Positions 9,346-16,153 of a stretch of 46,073 bases of DNA are shown one piece after another. This DNA comes from a virus: positions 1 through 46,073 of IMG/VR virus record IMGVR_UViG_3300025122_003558. The stretch is one strand, 5' to 3'. A program made the position numbers and the translations under genes. Within the stretch, counting starts at the first letter, position 1. Every line of letters begins with the position of its first letter. The notes beneath the pieces were generated by a model that saw only the letters and a program-made list of their open reading frames with translations, was not told where the DNA came from and searched no databases.

Positions 9346-9374
9346 TTGAACTAACTGCATACCTGTGGTAGAAT
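9346..9374 (+). promoter_or_regulatory. Sigma70-type promoter at the structural/replication boundary
   Basis: TTGAAC (9346-9351), a 17-base spacer, then TAGAAT (9369-9374). The -10 box ends only three bases before ATG 9378, and the second codon of that gene is GTG at 9381, about where transcription should begin. No Shine-Dalgarno is present. The stretch GGTTGAACTAACTG here is nearly repeated (one base shorter) at 11185-11197 before another gene. Confidence 0.5.
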
Positions 9375-9377
9375 ATC

Positions 9378-10583
9378 ATGGTGTATTGCTTAGACCCTAA
9401 GGTGACAGGAAATGACAGGTACCTGTGTTTTAACCTAGAAGGACAGTGCCGCTTAGAAGTTTCCCCTCCGGAGGGGTTCTGGGTTGTGGGATGTAGGAAG
9501 TCTGACCTAAGTCTAGACTGCCTATCTGATTTGTGCAATTTTTTTCTTAAAATATCCCCTCCAAAAAAGTATTTACAGTGCTTAGAAGTTGTAAATGCCT
9601 CCTCTCCTTTTCCATGGTCTTACTTGATGACCGAAAAGGACTACAGAGATTACATCCAAGGGGTCTCAGACGCTGCTAGACAGGCTTTGGAGACGTGTGA
9701 TACGTGTTACTACAAGATGGTTCATAGACCATCTAGATCGTTACTTAAGAGTCTTGATAGAGCTTTTATAGATCAAAAATTTCTGTCCAAGGTTCTTAAG
9801 AACCCAGATCTCACAGAGGGTCAAAGGTCTTTGCTAGAAACGTTCTCTCCTGGTTCTGATGGCTTTGCTAAAAAAGTTAAGTATAATCAATTTAGTTCTA
9901 GGACTGGAAGGCTAGTTGTTGAAGACGGACCCAGGATTTTAACACTAAGAAAAGATCTCAGGAAGGTCATTAGGTCTAGATATGATAACGGGATAATTTT
10001 TCAACTAGATTTTAAGTGTCTTGAGGCTCGAGTGGCCTTATCTTCTGTTGGGAAACAGTCGGAAAAGGACGTGTATGCTCAGATTGAAAATGAGGTTTTA
10101 GATGGATCTCATAGTAGAGATGTGTCTAAAGTTGCAACGCTGTCTGCTCTTTACGGAATTGGAAGAAGAGAACTGTCTAAAAGGTTAAAAATTAGCTTTG
10201 AAGTTGCAGGTGAGATTCTTCAAAAAATACACCACCATTTTGAAGTTGCTAAAGTGACGGAAAGACTAGTTAAAGAGTCTAGAGAACTTGGTCACATTAC
10301 CAATTTTTTTGGAAGGAAACTTAAATCTCTCGAATCAGCTCCTCATGTACTCTATAATAACTACGTACAGTCAAGTGGTGTTGACGTGTCTCTCTTAGGG
10401 TTTGAGAAAATTCTTAGATCAGTATCCGGATTTAAAATTCATCCAATTTTTGTAATTCACGATGCTTTGCTTGTAGATTGCCATCCTGACTGTGTAAAAT
10501 CTCTATATGATTTCGCTAGAGAAGGTGAAGAAATTCCCGGTATCCCGGGCCGGTTTCACCTTGAGATCGAAAGGATTACGTAA
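9378..10583 (+). CDS. polA: Family A DNA polymerase, small, no exonuclease domain
   Basis: A 401-residue polymerase with the palm and fingers of family A. Motif A is QLDFKCLEAR (Asp211). Motif B is RDVSKVATLSALYG (residues about 247-260). Motif C is VIHDALLV (His361-Asp362). In motif B the position equivalent to E. coli Phe762 is Leu255, the variant linked in virioplankton studies to slower, higher-fidelity polymerases. The first 150 or so residues show no 3'-5' or 5'-3' exonuclease motifs, so this is much shorter than Pol I (928) or T7 polymerase (704). It is followed without a gap by the HD gene and then SSB, recombinase and helicase. A second polymerase of a different family is encoded at 23.8 kb. 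The start could be ATG 9378 or GTG 9381. Confidence 0.88.
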   Translation: MVYCLDPKVTGNDRYLCFNLEGQCRLEVSPPEGFWVVGCRKSDLSLDCLSDLCNFFLKISPPKKYLQCLEVVNASSPFPWSYLMTEKDYRDYIQGVSDAARQALETCDTCYYKMVHRPSRSLLKSLDRAFIDQKFLSKVLKNPDLTEGQRSLLETFSPGSDGFAKKVKYNQFSSRTGRLVVEDGPRILTLRKDLRKVIRSRYDNGIIFQLDFKCLEARVALSSVGKQSEKDVYAQIENEVLDGSHSRDVSKVATLSALYGIGRRELSKRLKISFEVAGEILQKIHHHFEVAKVTERLVKESRELGHITNFFGRKLKSLESAPHVLYNNYVQSSGVDVSLLGFEKILRSVSGFKIHPIFVIHDALLVDCHPDCVKSLYDFAREGEEIPGIPGRFHLEIERIT

Positions 10584-11194
10584 TGTATGGCATACCTGTT
10601 GATAGAATTGAAGAGAACTGGAATACTTTTACTAAGATTTGTGAAAAATTAGGCGAGAGATCGGAACTTGTATCTAGTATGTTAGAGGACTTAGGTGAGA
10701 GAGCTTGTATTTCTCCTGCTTCTGGTAGAAAAGATTATCACTGTGCGTACCCTGGTGGTTTAGTCGAACATAGTCTTAGGGTTTTTAGCAATGCTAGAAA
10801 ACTGGTGAGTACTTTTGAGTACTTTTCTGACATACCCTTAGAGTCAATTGTCATATCTTGCCTGTTTCACGACTGGGGAAAGGTTGGAGAACCAGGTGCA
10901 CTAGGATTAGATTACTATGTTGATCAGGAAAGTGACTGGCATCGTGAAAAATTAGGGGAGTTTTACAAGCTTAATAAGGACATTACTTATATGAAAAACT
11001 CGCTTCGAAGCATTTTTCTCTTACAACACTATGGAATCACTCTTTCAGAGGATGAGTTTCTTGCAATATATCTTAATGATGGTCCGGTTGATGAGAAGAA
11101 TCGTCCTTATACGATGAAAGAACCTAGACTGGTCGTGTTAGTTCAACAGTCTGATTTTCTTGCTACCAAAATGGAAAAGGAAATGGTTGACTAA
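10583..11194 (+). CDS. HD-domain phosphohydrolase
   Basis: A 203-residue protein overlapping the polymerase stop codon by one base (TAATG), so translation is coupled. It has the HD-superfamily layout: YPGGLVEHSLRV with metal-binding His63, then SCLFHDWGKVG with His96-Asp97. Further helices follow, including HREKLGEFY and LLQHYGI. HD hydrolases cleave phosphate esters using metal ions. Phage members are often nucleotidases or dNTP hydrolases that sit in replication operons. The substrate cannot be read from sequence. Length matches other single-domain phage HD proteins. Function as a hydrolase is well supported; a nucleotide substrate is an inference from context. Confidence 0.8.
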   Translation: MYGIPVDRIEENWNTFTKICEKLGERSELVSSMLEDLGERACISPASGRKDYHCAYPGGLVEHSLRVFSNARKLVSTFEYFSDIPLESIVISCLFHDWGKVGEPGALGLDYYVDQESDWHREKLGEFYKLNKDITYMKNSLRSIFLLQHYGITLSEDEFLAIYLNDGPVDEKNRPYTMKEPRLVVLVQQSDFLATKMEKEMVD

Positions 11195-11212
11195 CTGTTT
11201 TCTAGGTATAAT
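11187..11212 (+). promoter_or_regulatory. Promoter-like site directly before the 11220 gene
   Basis: A perfect -10 box TATAAT (11207-11212) lies seven bases before ATG 11220, so transcription would start at or next to the ATG. The best -35 match, TTGACT (11187-11192), is only 14 bases upstream, shorter than the normal 16-18, so it may need an activator. It shares GGTTGA(A)CTAACTG with the promoter at 9346. The following gene has no Shine-Dalgarno. Confidence 0.4.
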
Positions 11213-11219
11213 TAATAAC

Positions 11220-11738
11220 ATGGCGTCTTTGAAAGAATTTTTTGCAGGAAGATATCGATCTGTAGGAGGCCGCGGGGATGCTGTTCCTGCAGGGTCACAC
11301 AGAGTTGATACCGTTCCAAGACAAAGGGTCGGCCGTCCTAGGCTACCTACACCTCGCCCCGGGCAAAAAGGGGATCCTTCTGCATCCATGGACGTTGACG
11401 CATCTAATAGGATGCAGGGGCCGTTTTGGGACGAGCAAGATTTTGAAGACTTTGAAGAGTATCTTCTCAATCCCCCTGACGATCCGATGATAATTTACCT
11501 AAGGGAATTTATAAGAGGTGAAGTTCGTTCAATTGCTGAGTCAAAATCGGACGACGAAGCCGCGGCTCTCTTAGGCGACGACGATGATGAGGATGAGGAC
11601 GATACGGACGAGGCTAGCGTCTCTGCCAACGTAGCGGGTTACACAATTCCCCTGGGTGATAAACCACCCAACAGGAGGAAGAACCAGCCTCCTTCCTGGA
11701 AGTATTTCGCAAAAGCTTTAAATGCAAAACCTGTTTGA
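11220..11738 (+). CDS. Hypothetical acidic protein with internal LREFIR tag motif
   Basis: A 172-residue protein starting at ATG 11220, directly after a TATAAT box and without a ribosome-binding site. It begins MASLKEFFAG, followed by a Pro/Arg-rich low-complexity stretch to about residue 55. An acidic region with DFEDFEEYL comes next, then YLREFIRGEVRSIAES (residues 93-108) and an Asp/Glu-rich run around 115-130. The LREFIR block is the same motif seen at the N-terminus of several proteins at 31-41 kb, and SIAE followed by Ser resembles a T4 gp21-type cleavage site. The family is not known to me. By composition it could be a prohead core/scaffold or packaged protein; its place between replication genes is odd for that. 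Confidence 0.55.
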   Translation: MASLKEFFAGRYRSVGGRGDAVPAGSHRVDTVPRQRVGRPRLPTPRPGQKGDPSASMDVDASNRMQGPFWDEQDFEDFEEYLLNPPDDPMIIYLREFIRGEVRSIAESKSDDEAAALLGDDDDEDEDDTDEASVSANVAGYTIPLGDKPPNRRKNQPPSWKYFAKALNAKPV

Positions 11739-11744
11739 TATACC

Positions 11745-11763
11745 GTGTACATTCGTCGTACAC
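11745..11763 (+). promoter_or_regulatory. Inverted repeat in the leader of the SSB gene
   Basis: GTGTAC, a seven-base loop, then GTACAC, a perfect 6 bp stem in the 65-base gap before the SSB gene. A short T-run follows about eight bases later (ATTTTT), so it could be a weak terminator for the upstream gene, an operator, or an mRNA structure bound by SSB. T4 gp32 regulates its own mRNA through a leader structure, but no homology of the element is claimed. Confidence 0.3.
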
Positions 11764-11803
11764 TCGATATTTTTACACTAAATAAATAACCAAAGGAGCC
11801 AAA

Positions 11804-12601
11804 ATGGCAATTGATTTTGAAGCAATTCGTAGAAAGGTCGCTGAACTTTCGGGTGAAAAACGTTCGACTGGTTCTAGCCAGTTGTGGAAGCTCGAAGAGG
11901 GGACACACACAGTTAGGTTGATTCCGTTCAAAGAGAACGATGGTCAGCCGTTCAAGGAAAGGTACTTCCACTATGGTTTGGGAACAAGGGGATTCTTGTC
12001 TCTTAAGAGCCTTGGAAAAAATGATCCGGTTCAGGATCTAGCTTCTAAGCTCTGGGAGGAGAACAGCCCAGAATCTAGAGAGATCGCTAAGAAACTTTAT
12101 CCTAAAATGCGGGCATACGTCCCGGTAATCATAAGGGACAAGGAAGATCTTGGCGTCGTTCTATGGGGATTTAGTAAGACTGTATACCAGAGTCTTTTAA
12201 ACATCATGCTTGATCCGGACTTCGGAGATATTACAGATCCTCTTGAGGGTCGAGATATTAAGGTGAAGGTTACCAAAAAGGATGGGTTCCAACATCCTTT
12301 CCCTGAATCTGTAATCCCACGTGGAAAGCAAACTAAGTTACACGAAGATCCTGAGCAAATTAAGACGTGGATTGATTCCACACCAGATCTTGATGAGATT
12401 CTCAAGAATAGCGTGAAGAACTACGAGGAGGTTGAGAAAATTCTTAACGACTGGATTTCCGGAGGAGAATCAGATAATTCAGTTGGCACTGAAAGATTTG
12501 GAAGCTCAGGTTCGTCCAATTCAGATTCTCAAACCGAGACCGGTGAAAAGAACACTGCTTACAAGGACCTTGACGACGCCTTTGCTGATCTACTAAGTTA
12601 G
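11804..12601 (+). CDS. Single-stranded DNA-binding protein, T4 gp32-like, zinc-less
   Basis: A 265-residue protein with AAAGGAGCC before ATG 11804. The core reads LWKLEEGTHTVRLIPFKEN, RYFHYGLGTRGFLSL and YVPVIIRDKEDLGVVLWGFSK, the OB-fold order of gp32-like proteins. A GFQHPF strand follows. After a Ser/Gly/Asn linker (about residues 215-245) it ends with DLDDAFADLLS, an acidic tail like the one gp32 uses to contact replication partners. There are no cysteines at all, so the zinc site of T4 gp32 (one His, three Cys) is missing. It coats ssDNA at the fork and helps load recombinase and helicase. It is directly followed by the UvsX-like gene, as expected for interacting proteins. Confidence 0.87.
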   Translation: MAIDFEAIRRKVAELSGEKRSTGSSQLWKLEEGTHTVRLIPFKENDGQPFKERYFHYGLGTRGFLSLKSLGKNDPVQDLASKLWEENSPESREIAKKLYPKMRAYVPVIIRDKEDLGVVLWGFSKTVYQSLLNIMLDPDFGDITDPLEGRDIKVKVTKKDGFQHPFPESVIPRGKQTKLHEDPEQIKTWIDSTPDLDEILKNSVKNYEEVEKILNDWISGGESDNSVGTERFGSSGSSNSDSQTETGEKNTAYKDLDDAFADLLS

Positions 12602-12613
12602 TGAGAAGCAGTA

Positions 12614-13738
12614 ATGTCTCAAGGAAAGTCAAATCCTCAGGATTTTACTTCGGATCTCATCAAGTCGCTGAACAAGGAGTTTGGTACTCGAGTTGCGTAT
12701 AACTTAGCGACAGATGATTCTCCGACCCATGTGAGACGCTGGATTCCAACCGGATCTCTCCTACTAGACTATATCGTCTCTAACAGGCGAAACGGAGGAC
12801 TTCCTGAGGGCAGGATCGTAGAAATTTTCGGTCCTCCCTCTATAGGGAAGTCTCACATAGCAATTCAAATTGCTAGATCCACTCAGCAATCTGGTGGAAT
12901 CGTTGTCTATATAGACACGGAGAACGCAACCTCAGTTGAAAATCTAGCTCTTCTTGGCATAGAAATTTCCAAAAAGTTCGTCTACGTCGACACGCACTGT
13001 ACTGAGGAGGTGTTGGGCATTGCTGAATCTACGATTCTTAAGGCAAAAGCTATGGATTCTGATGTTCCCATCACTATTATCTGGGATAGTGTGGCTGCCT
13101 CCTCTCCTAAAGCTGAGCTTATGGGAGACTACGACAAGGATAGTATAGGTCTGCAAGCTCGTGCAATATCTAAGGGAATGAGGAAGATCACTGGGATTAT
13201 TGGAGATCAGAGGGTCTTGTTTGTTATTCTTAACCAGATTAGGACTAAGATCGGTGTCATGTACGGAGATCCTACAACTACTCCGGGTGGAATGGCGATT
13301 CCCTTCCATTCGTCCGTTAGAATCAAACTTGGAGCAGGTAGCAAACTTAAAAGTAAAAACGGGGACATCGTTGGAATCAACGTGTCGGCACAGACTGTTA
13401 AGGATAAAGTTGCACCTCCTTTTAGAAAAGTTGATTTTGAGATACATTTTGGGGTTGGTATCAAGGAACATGAACAGATCTTTGATGTTCTGAGAAAAGC
13501 AGGCCCTACGCAAATTGGACATGCTCTTATTTCTGTGGAAGGAACGGGGGCATGGAAGCATTTTACCGCTATTAATACTGACACGGGGGAATCCCTGGTT
13601 GAAAAGAAATTCTACAAACAAGAGTTTAATAAAATCTTAAATGATCCTGAATGCAAGACTTACTTAGATGACTTTATTGAGGAAGTTATGATTCAGAAGT
13701 TAGAATCAGATCTGGTGGAACAGGAAACTACGGAGTAA
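12614..13738 (+). CDS. uvsX: RecA/UvsX-type recombinase
   Basis: A 374-residue ATPase with a Walker A motif GPPSIGKS (residues 73-80), Walker B TIIWDSVAA, and RecA-core segments GIVVYIDTENATS and LFVILNQIRTKIGVMYG, then TPGGMAIPFHSS. It binds ssDNA and catalyses strand exchange for recombination-dependent replication and repair. RecA normally has GPESSGKTT; the PPSI variant is unusual but keeps the Gly-Lys-Ser core. Length is between T4 UvsX (391) and RecA (353). The gene starts 12 bases after the SSB gene and ends two bases before the nuclease gene, so all three are probably one transcript. The symbol follows T4 usage. Confidence 0.9.
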   Translation: MSQGKSNPQDFTSDLIKSLNKEFGTRVAYNLATDDSPTHVRRWIPTGSLLLDYIVSNRRNGGLPEGRIVEIFGPPSIGKSHIAIQIARSTQQSGGIVVYIDTENATSVENLALLGIEISKKFVYVDTHCTEEVLGIAESTILKAKAMDSDVPITIIWDSVAASSPKAELMGDYDKDSIGLQARAISKGMRKITGIIGDQRVLFVILNQIRTKIGVMYGDPTTTPGGMAIPFHSSVRIKLGAGSKLKSKNGDIVGINVSAQTVKDKVAPPFRKVDFEIHFGVGIKEHEQIFDVLRKAGPTQIGHALISVEGTGAWKHFTAINTDTGESLVEKKFYKQEFNKILNDPECKTYLDDFIEEVMIQKLESDLVEQETTE

Positions 13739-14701
13739 ATGACTGACAAGAGGAACATTCTTCTTGTCGACGCTTACGGTGTGTTTGTAAGACAGTATCA
13801 AGCAAACCCTACGATCTCATCTAATGGTACTCATATGGGCGGAGTGGTAGGGTTTTTGAAGTCACTAAGATGGGCAATTGATAAAACTTTTCCTAAAAAG
13901 GTAATAGTGATCTGGGAAGGTGGAGGATCTACGCGCCGAAGGTCGATCTACCCAGGTTACAAGTCAGGTCGGAAACCCCTTCACATGAATCGATTTTTTG
14001 AGGAGGAGATTCCTGACACCTATGAAAATCGAAACAAACAAATAACAACTTTGATTTCAATCTTGACTTGCCTTCCTGTGTGTCAGATATACACGCCAGA
14101 TTGTGAAGCTGACGATGTGATCGCTTATCTCTGTAATTACCGATTCAAAAACGAATCAAAGGTCATATTTTCTTCAGATTCTGATTTTTATCAACTTCTT
14201 GATGACAATACTGAAATTTGCACACTAACCAGAAATAAATGGATAAAATCTGATTCTGTTTTGCAGGAATTTTCAGTTTACCCTAGAAATTTTTGTCTTT
14301 TAAAGGCGATGAAAGGTGATTCCGCGGATAACATACCAGGAGTTAAAGGCGCCGGGTTTAAGACAATTATCAAACGATTTCCTTTTATTAAGGAAGATAG
14401 AGATGTTTTAATCGACGAGATCCTAAAACATAGTCAAGATCAACTAAAGAGCAAGATAAAACTGTACCAATCTGTGATAGATTCTGAACAAGACCTAAGA
14501 AGAAACTGGAGAATCATGTATCTTGACTCGTCTTTTTTGACACTAAAACAAATTAAGAAAATCAATGATTCCATAGATAGTTTTTCTCCTAAGTTAAAAA
14601 GACTTGATGTTACAAGAATACTAATAAAAGAAGGGTTAAACACGATAGATTTAAGCTGGTTATTTTTTCCTATGAACTATTTGATCTCAGGTGAGGTTTA
14701 G
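13739..14701 (+). CDS. 5'-3' exonuclease / flap endonuclease (RNase H-like role)
   Basis: A 320-residue FEN-family nuclease. It has an N-terminal LLVDAYGVFVR metal site, then DCEADDVIAYLC and SSDSDFYQLLDD (clustered Asp of the PIN-like active site). An H3TH DNA-binding segment follows: GDSADNIPGVKGAGFKTI. These proteins remove RNA primers and flaps from lagging-strand fragments, the job of T4 rnh. ATG 13739 abuts the recombinase stop codon. The family A polymerase here lacks its own 5'-3' exonuclease domain, so a separate FEN is expected. A second FEN-like protein is encoded at 41937-42878; this one, within the replication operon, is the more likely primer-removal enzyme. Confidence 0.87.
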   Translation: MTDKRNILLVDAYGVFVRQYQANPTISSNGTHMGGVVGFLKSLRWAIDKTFPKKVIVIWEGGGSTRRRSIYPGYKSGRKPLHMNRFFEEEIPDTYENRNKQITTLISILTCLPVCQIYTPDCEADDVIAYLCNYRFKNESKVIFSSDSDFYQLLDDNTEICTLTRNKWIKSDSVLQEFSVYPRNFCLLKAMKGDSADNIPGVKGAGFKTIIKRFPFIKEDRDVLIDEILKHSQDQLKSKIKLYQSVIDSEQDLRRNWRIMYLDSSFLTLKQIKKINDSIDSFSPKLKRLDVTRILIKEGLNTIDLSWLFFPMNYLISGEV

Positions 14702-14704
14702 TCA

Positions 14705-16102
14705 ATGTCACAACTAGATTCTAATGTAAGTTTTTCCGAGTACGGAACTTCGTTTCAAGAAAAAATTGTCCAAGCTTTTTTAACCGACCATAAGTGGTCT
14801 GCTCAGATGAGTGAGGTTATCAAGATTGATTACTTTGACTTAAAGTATCTTCGATTTTTAGCCGATAGATTTTTTCAGTATCACGTTAAGTACAAGTGTT
14901 TTCCAACTTTTCACTTGCTTATAAGCATTGTAAGAGATGACCTTAGAGAGGGAACTGATATTATCTTACGGGATAAGATCATTGAGTATTTACATCGGAC
15001 TAAGACTAATCCTGACATGGGAGACATGCAGTATGTTAAAGATAAGTCTCTTGATTTTTGTAAAAAACAGGCCTTAAAGGAGGCTCTGGTAAAAGCTGTT
15101 GATGCTATTTCTTCTGGACAAGATGAGAATGTCTTGTCTATCATCCAGGAAGCTATGTCTGCTGGTTCGTCACCTTCTCTGGGTCACGATTTTTCTGATG
15201 ATTTTGAATTTCGATTTACGGAGACGTTTAGACGAACATGCCCAACTGGGTTAGATAAACTTGACAGTAAAGATGTTTTAGGAGGAGGATTAGCTAGGGG
15301 AGAACTTGGAGTTATTGTAGCAAATACGGGAGTTGGAAAATCTCATATGCTAGTTCAGCTTGGAGCAACCGCAGTCGCACTTGGTAAAAACGTTGTTCAC
15401 TATACTTTTGAACTAACAGAAGGGTCAGTTGGATTAAGGTACGACTCTAATATTTGTAAGATTCCTAAAAATGACATCATCGATAGAAAAGACGAGGTTA
15501 AAAAGACATATGAAAAGATGGAACTCGGAAGGCTTATTATTAAGGAGTATCCTACGGGAACTGCATCTATAGTCACCTTAAGAAACCATCTAGATAAACT
15601 TTTGTTAAAAGGAATTAAACCTGATTTACTAGTGGTGGATTATGCTGATATTATGAGATCAACTCGTAAGTATGATTCTTTAAGGCATGAACTCAAGCTT
15701 ATCTACGAAGAGCTTAGAAACCTCGCGATGGAATTAGAAATTCCAGTCTGGACGGCATCTCAAGCCAACAGAGATTCAGCTCACAGCGACGTTGTTGGAT
15801 TAGAGAACATGTCTGAGGCTTACGGAAAGGCGATGGTTGCTGATGTTGTACTATCAATTTCTAGAAAATCAAGTGAAAAATCTCAGGGGACCGGTCGTAT
15901 GTTTATCGCAAAAAACCGAGCTGGAAGAGACGGACTTTTGTATCCAGTTAAGATTGATACGGGAAGATCGATGATACGTATTCTAAGTGATGATGAAATT
16001 ATCGATGCTGATCTCGAAAAGAAGAGATTTGAAACCACAATGAAGAACCTTCTTAAAGAAAAATGGAAAGAAGTTTCTTCCCAAAAAACTACTGAAAATT
16101 GA
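14705..16102 (+). CDS. Replicative DNA helicase, DnaB/gp41 type
   Basis: A 465-residue helicase of the RecA-like DnaB superfamily. The N-terminal 160 residues are helical, like the DnaB N-domain. The motor domain has Walker A ANTGVGKSHM (Lys212), a following NVVHYTFELTEG strand, Walker B DLLVVDYADIM, and IPVWTASQANRDS with AKNRAGRDG near the end (arginine-finger region). It unwinds DNA at the fork as a hexamer. No DnaG-type primase lies next to it, so priming must be encoded elsewhere. It follows the FEN gene by three bases and has GTGAGG in the right place. Length fits T4 gp41 (475) and DnaB (471). Confidence 0.9.
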   Translation: MSQLDSNVSFSEYGTSFQEKIVQAFLTDHKWSAQMSEVIKIDYFDLKYLRFLADRFFQYHVKYKCFPTFHLLISIVRDDLREGTDIILRDKIIEYLHRTKTNPDMGDMQYVKDKSLDFCKKQALKEALVKAVDAISSGQDENVLSIIQEAMSAGSSPSLGHDFSDDFEFRFTETFRRTCPTGLDKLDSKDVLGGGLARGELGVIVANTGVGKSHMLVQLGATAVALGKNVVHYTFELTEGSVGLRYDSNICKIPKNDIIDRKDEVKKTYEKMELGRLIIKEYPTGTASIVTLRNHLDKLLLKGIKPDLLVVDYADIMRSTRKYDSLRHELKLIYEELRNLAMELEIPVWTASQANRDSAHSDVVGLENMSEAYGKAMVADVVLSISRKSSEKSQGTGRMFIAKNRAGRDGLLYPVKIDTGRSMIRILSDDEIIDADLEKKRFETTMKNLLKEKWKEVSSQKTTEN

Positions 16103-16153
16103 AAAATAATTAAGTAGAAATCGTTCACTCGTAAGTTGTCCGGAGGAGTTTTT

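Noticed and set aside
12944-13621. Long open frame on the minus strand (225 codons) opposite the recombinase gene
   Set aside because: The + strand frame carries an unmistakable RecA core; the minus product has no motif or ribosome-binding site, and no other minus-strand gene is supported anywhere in the window.
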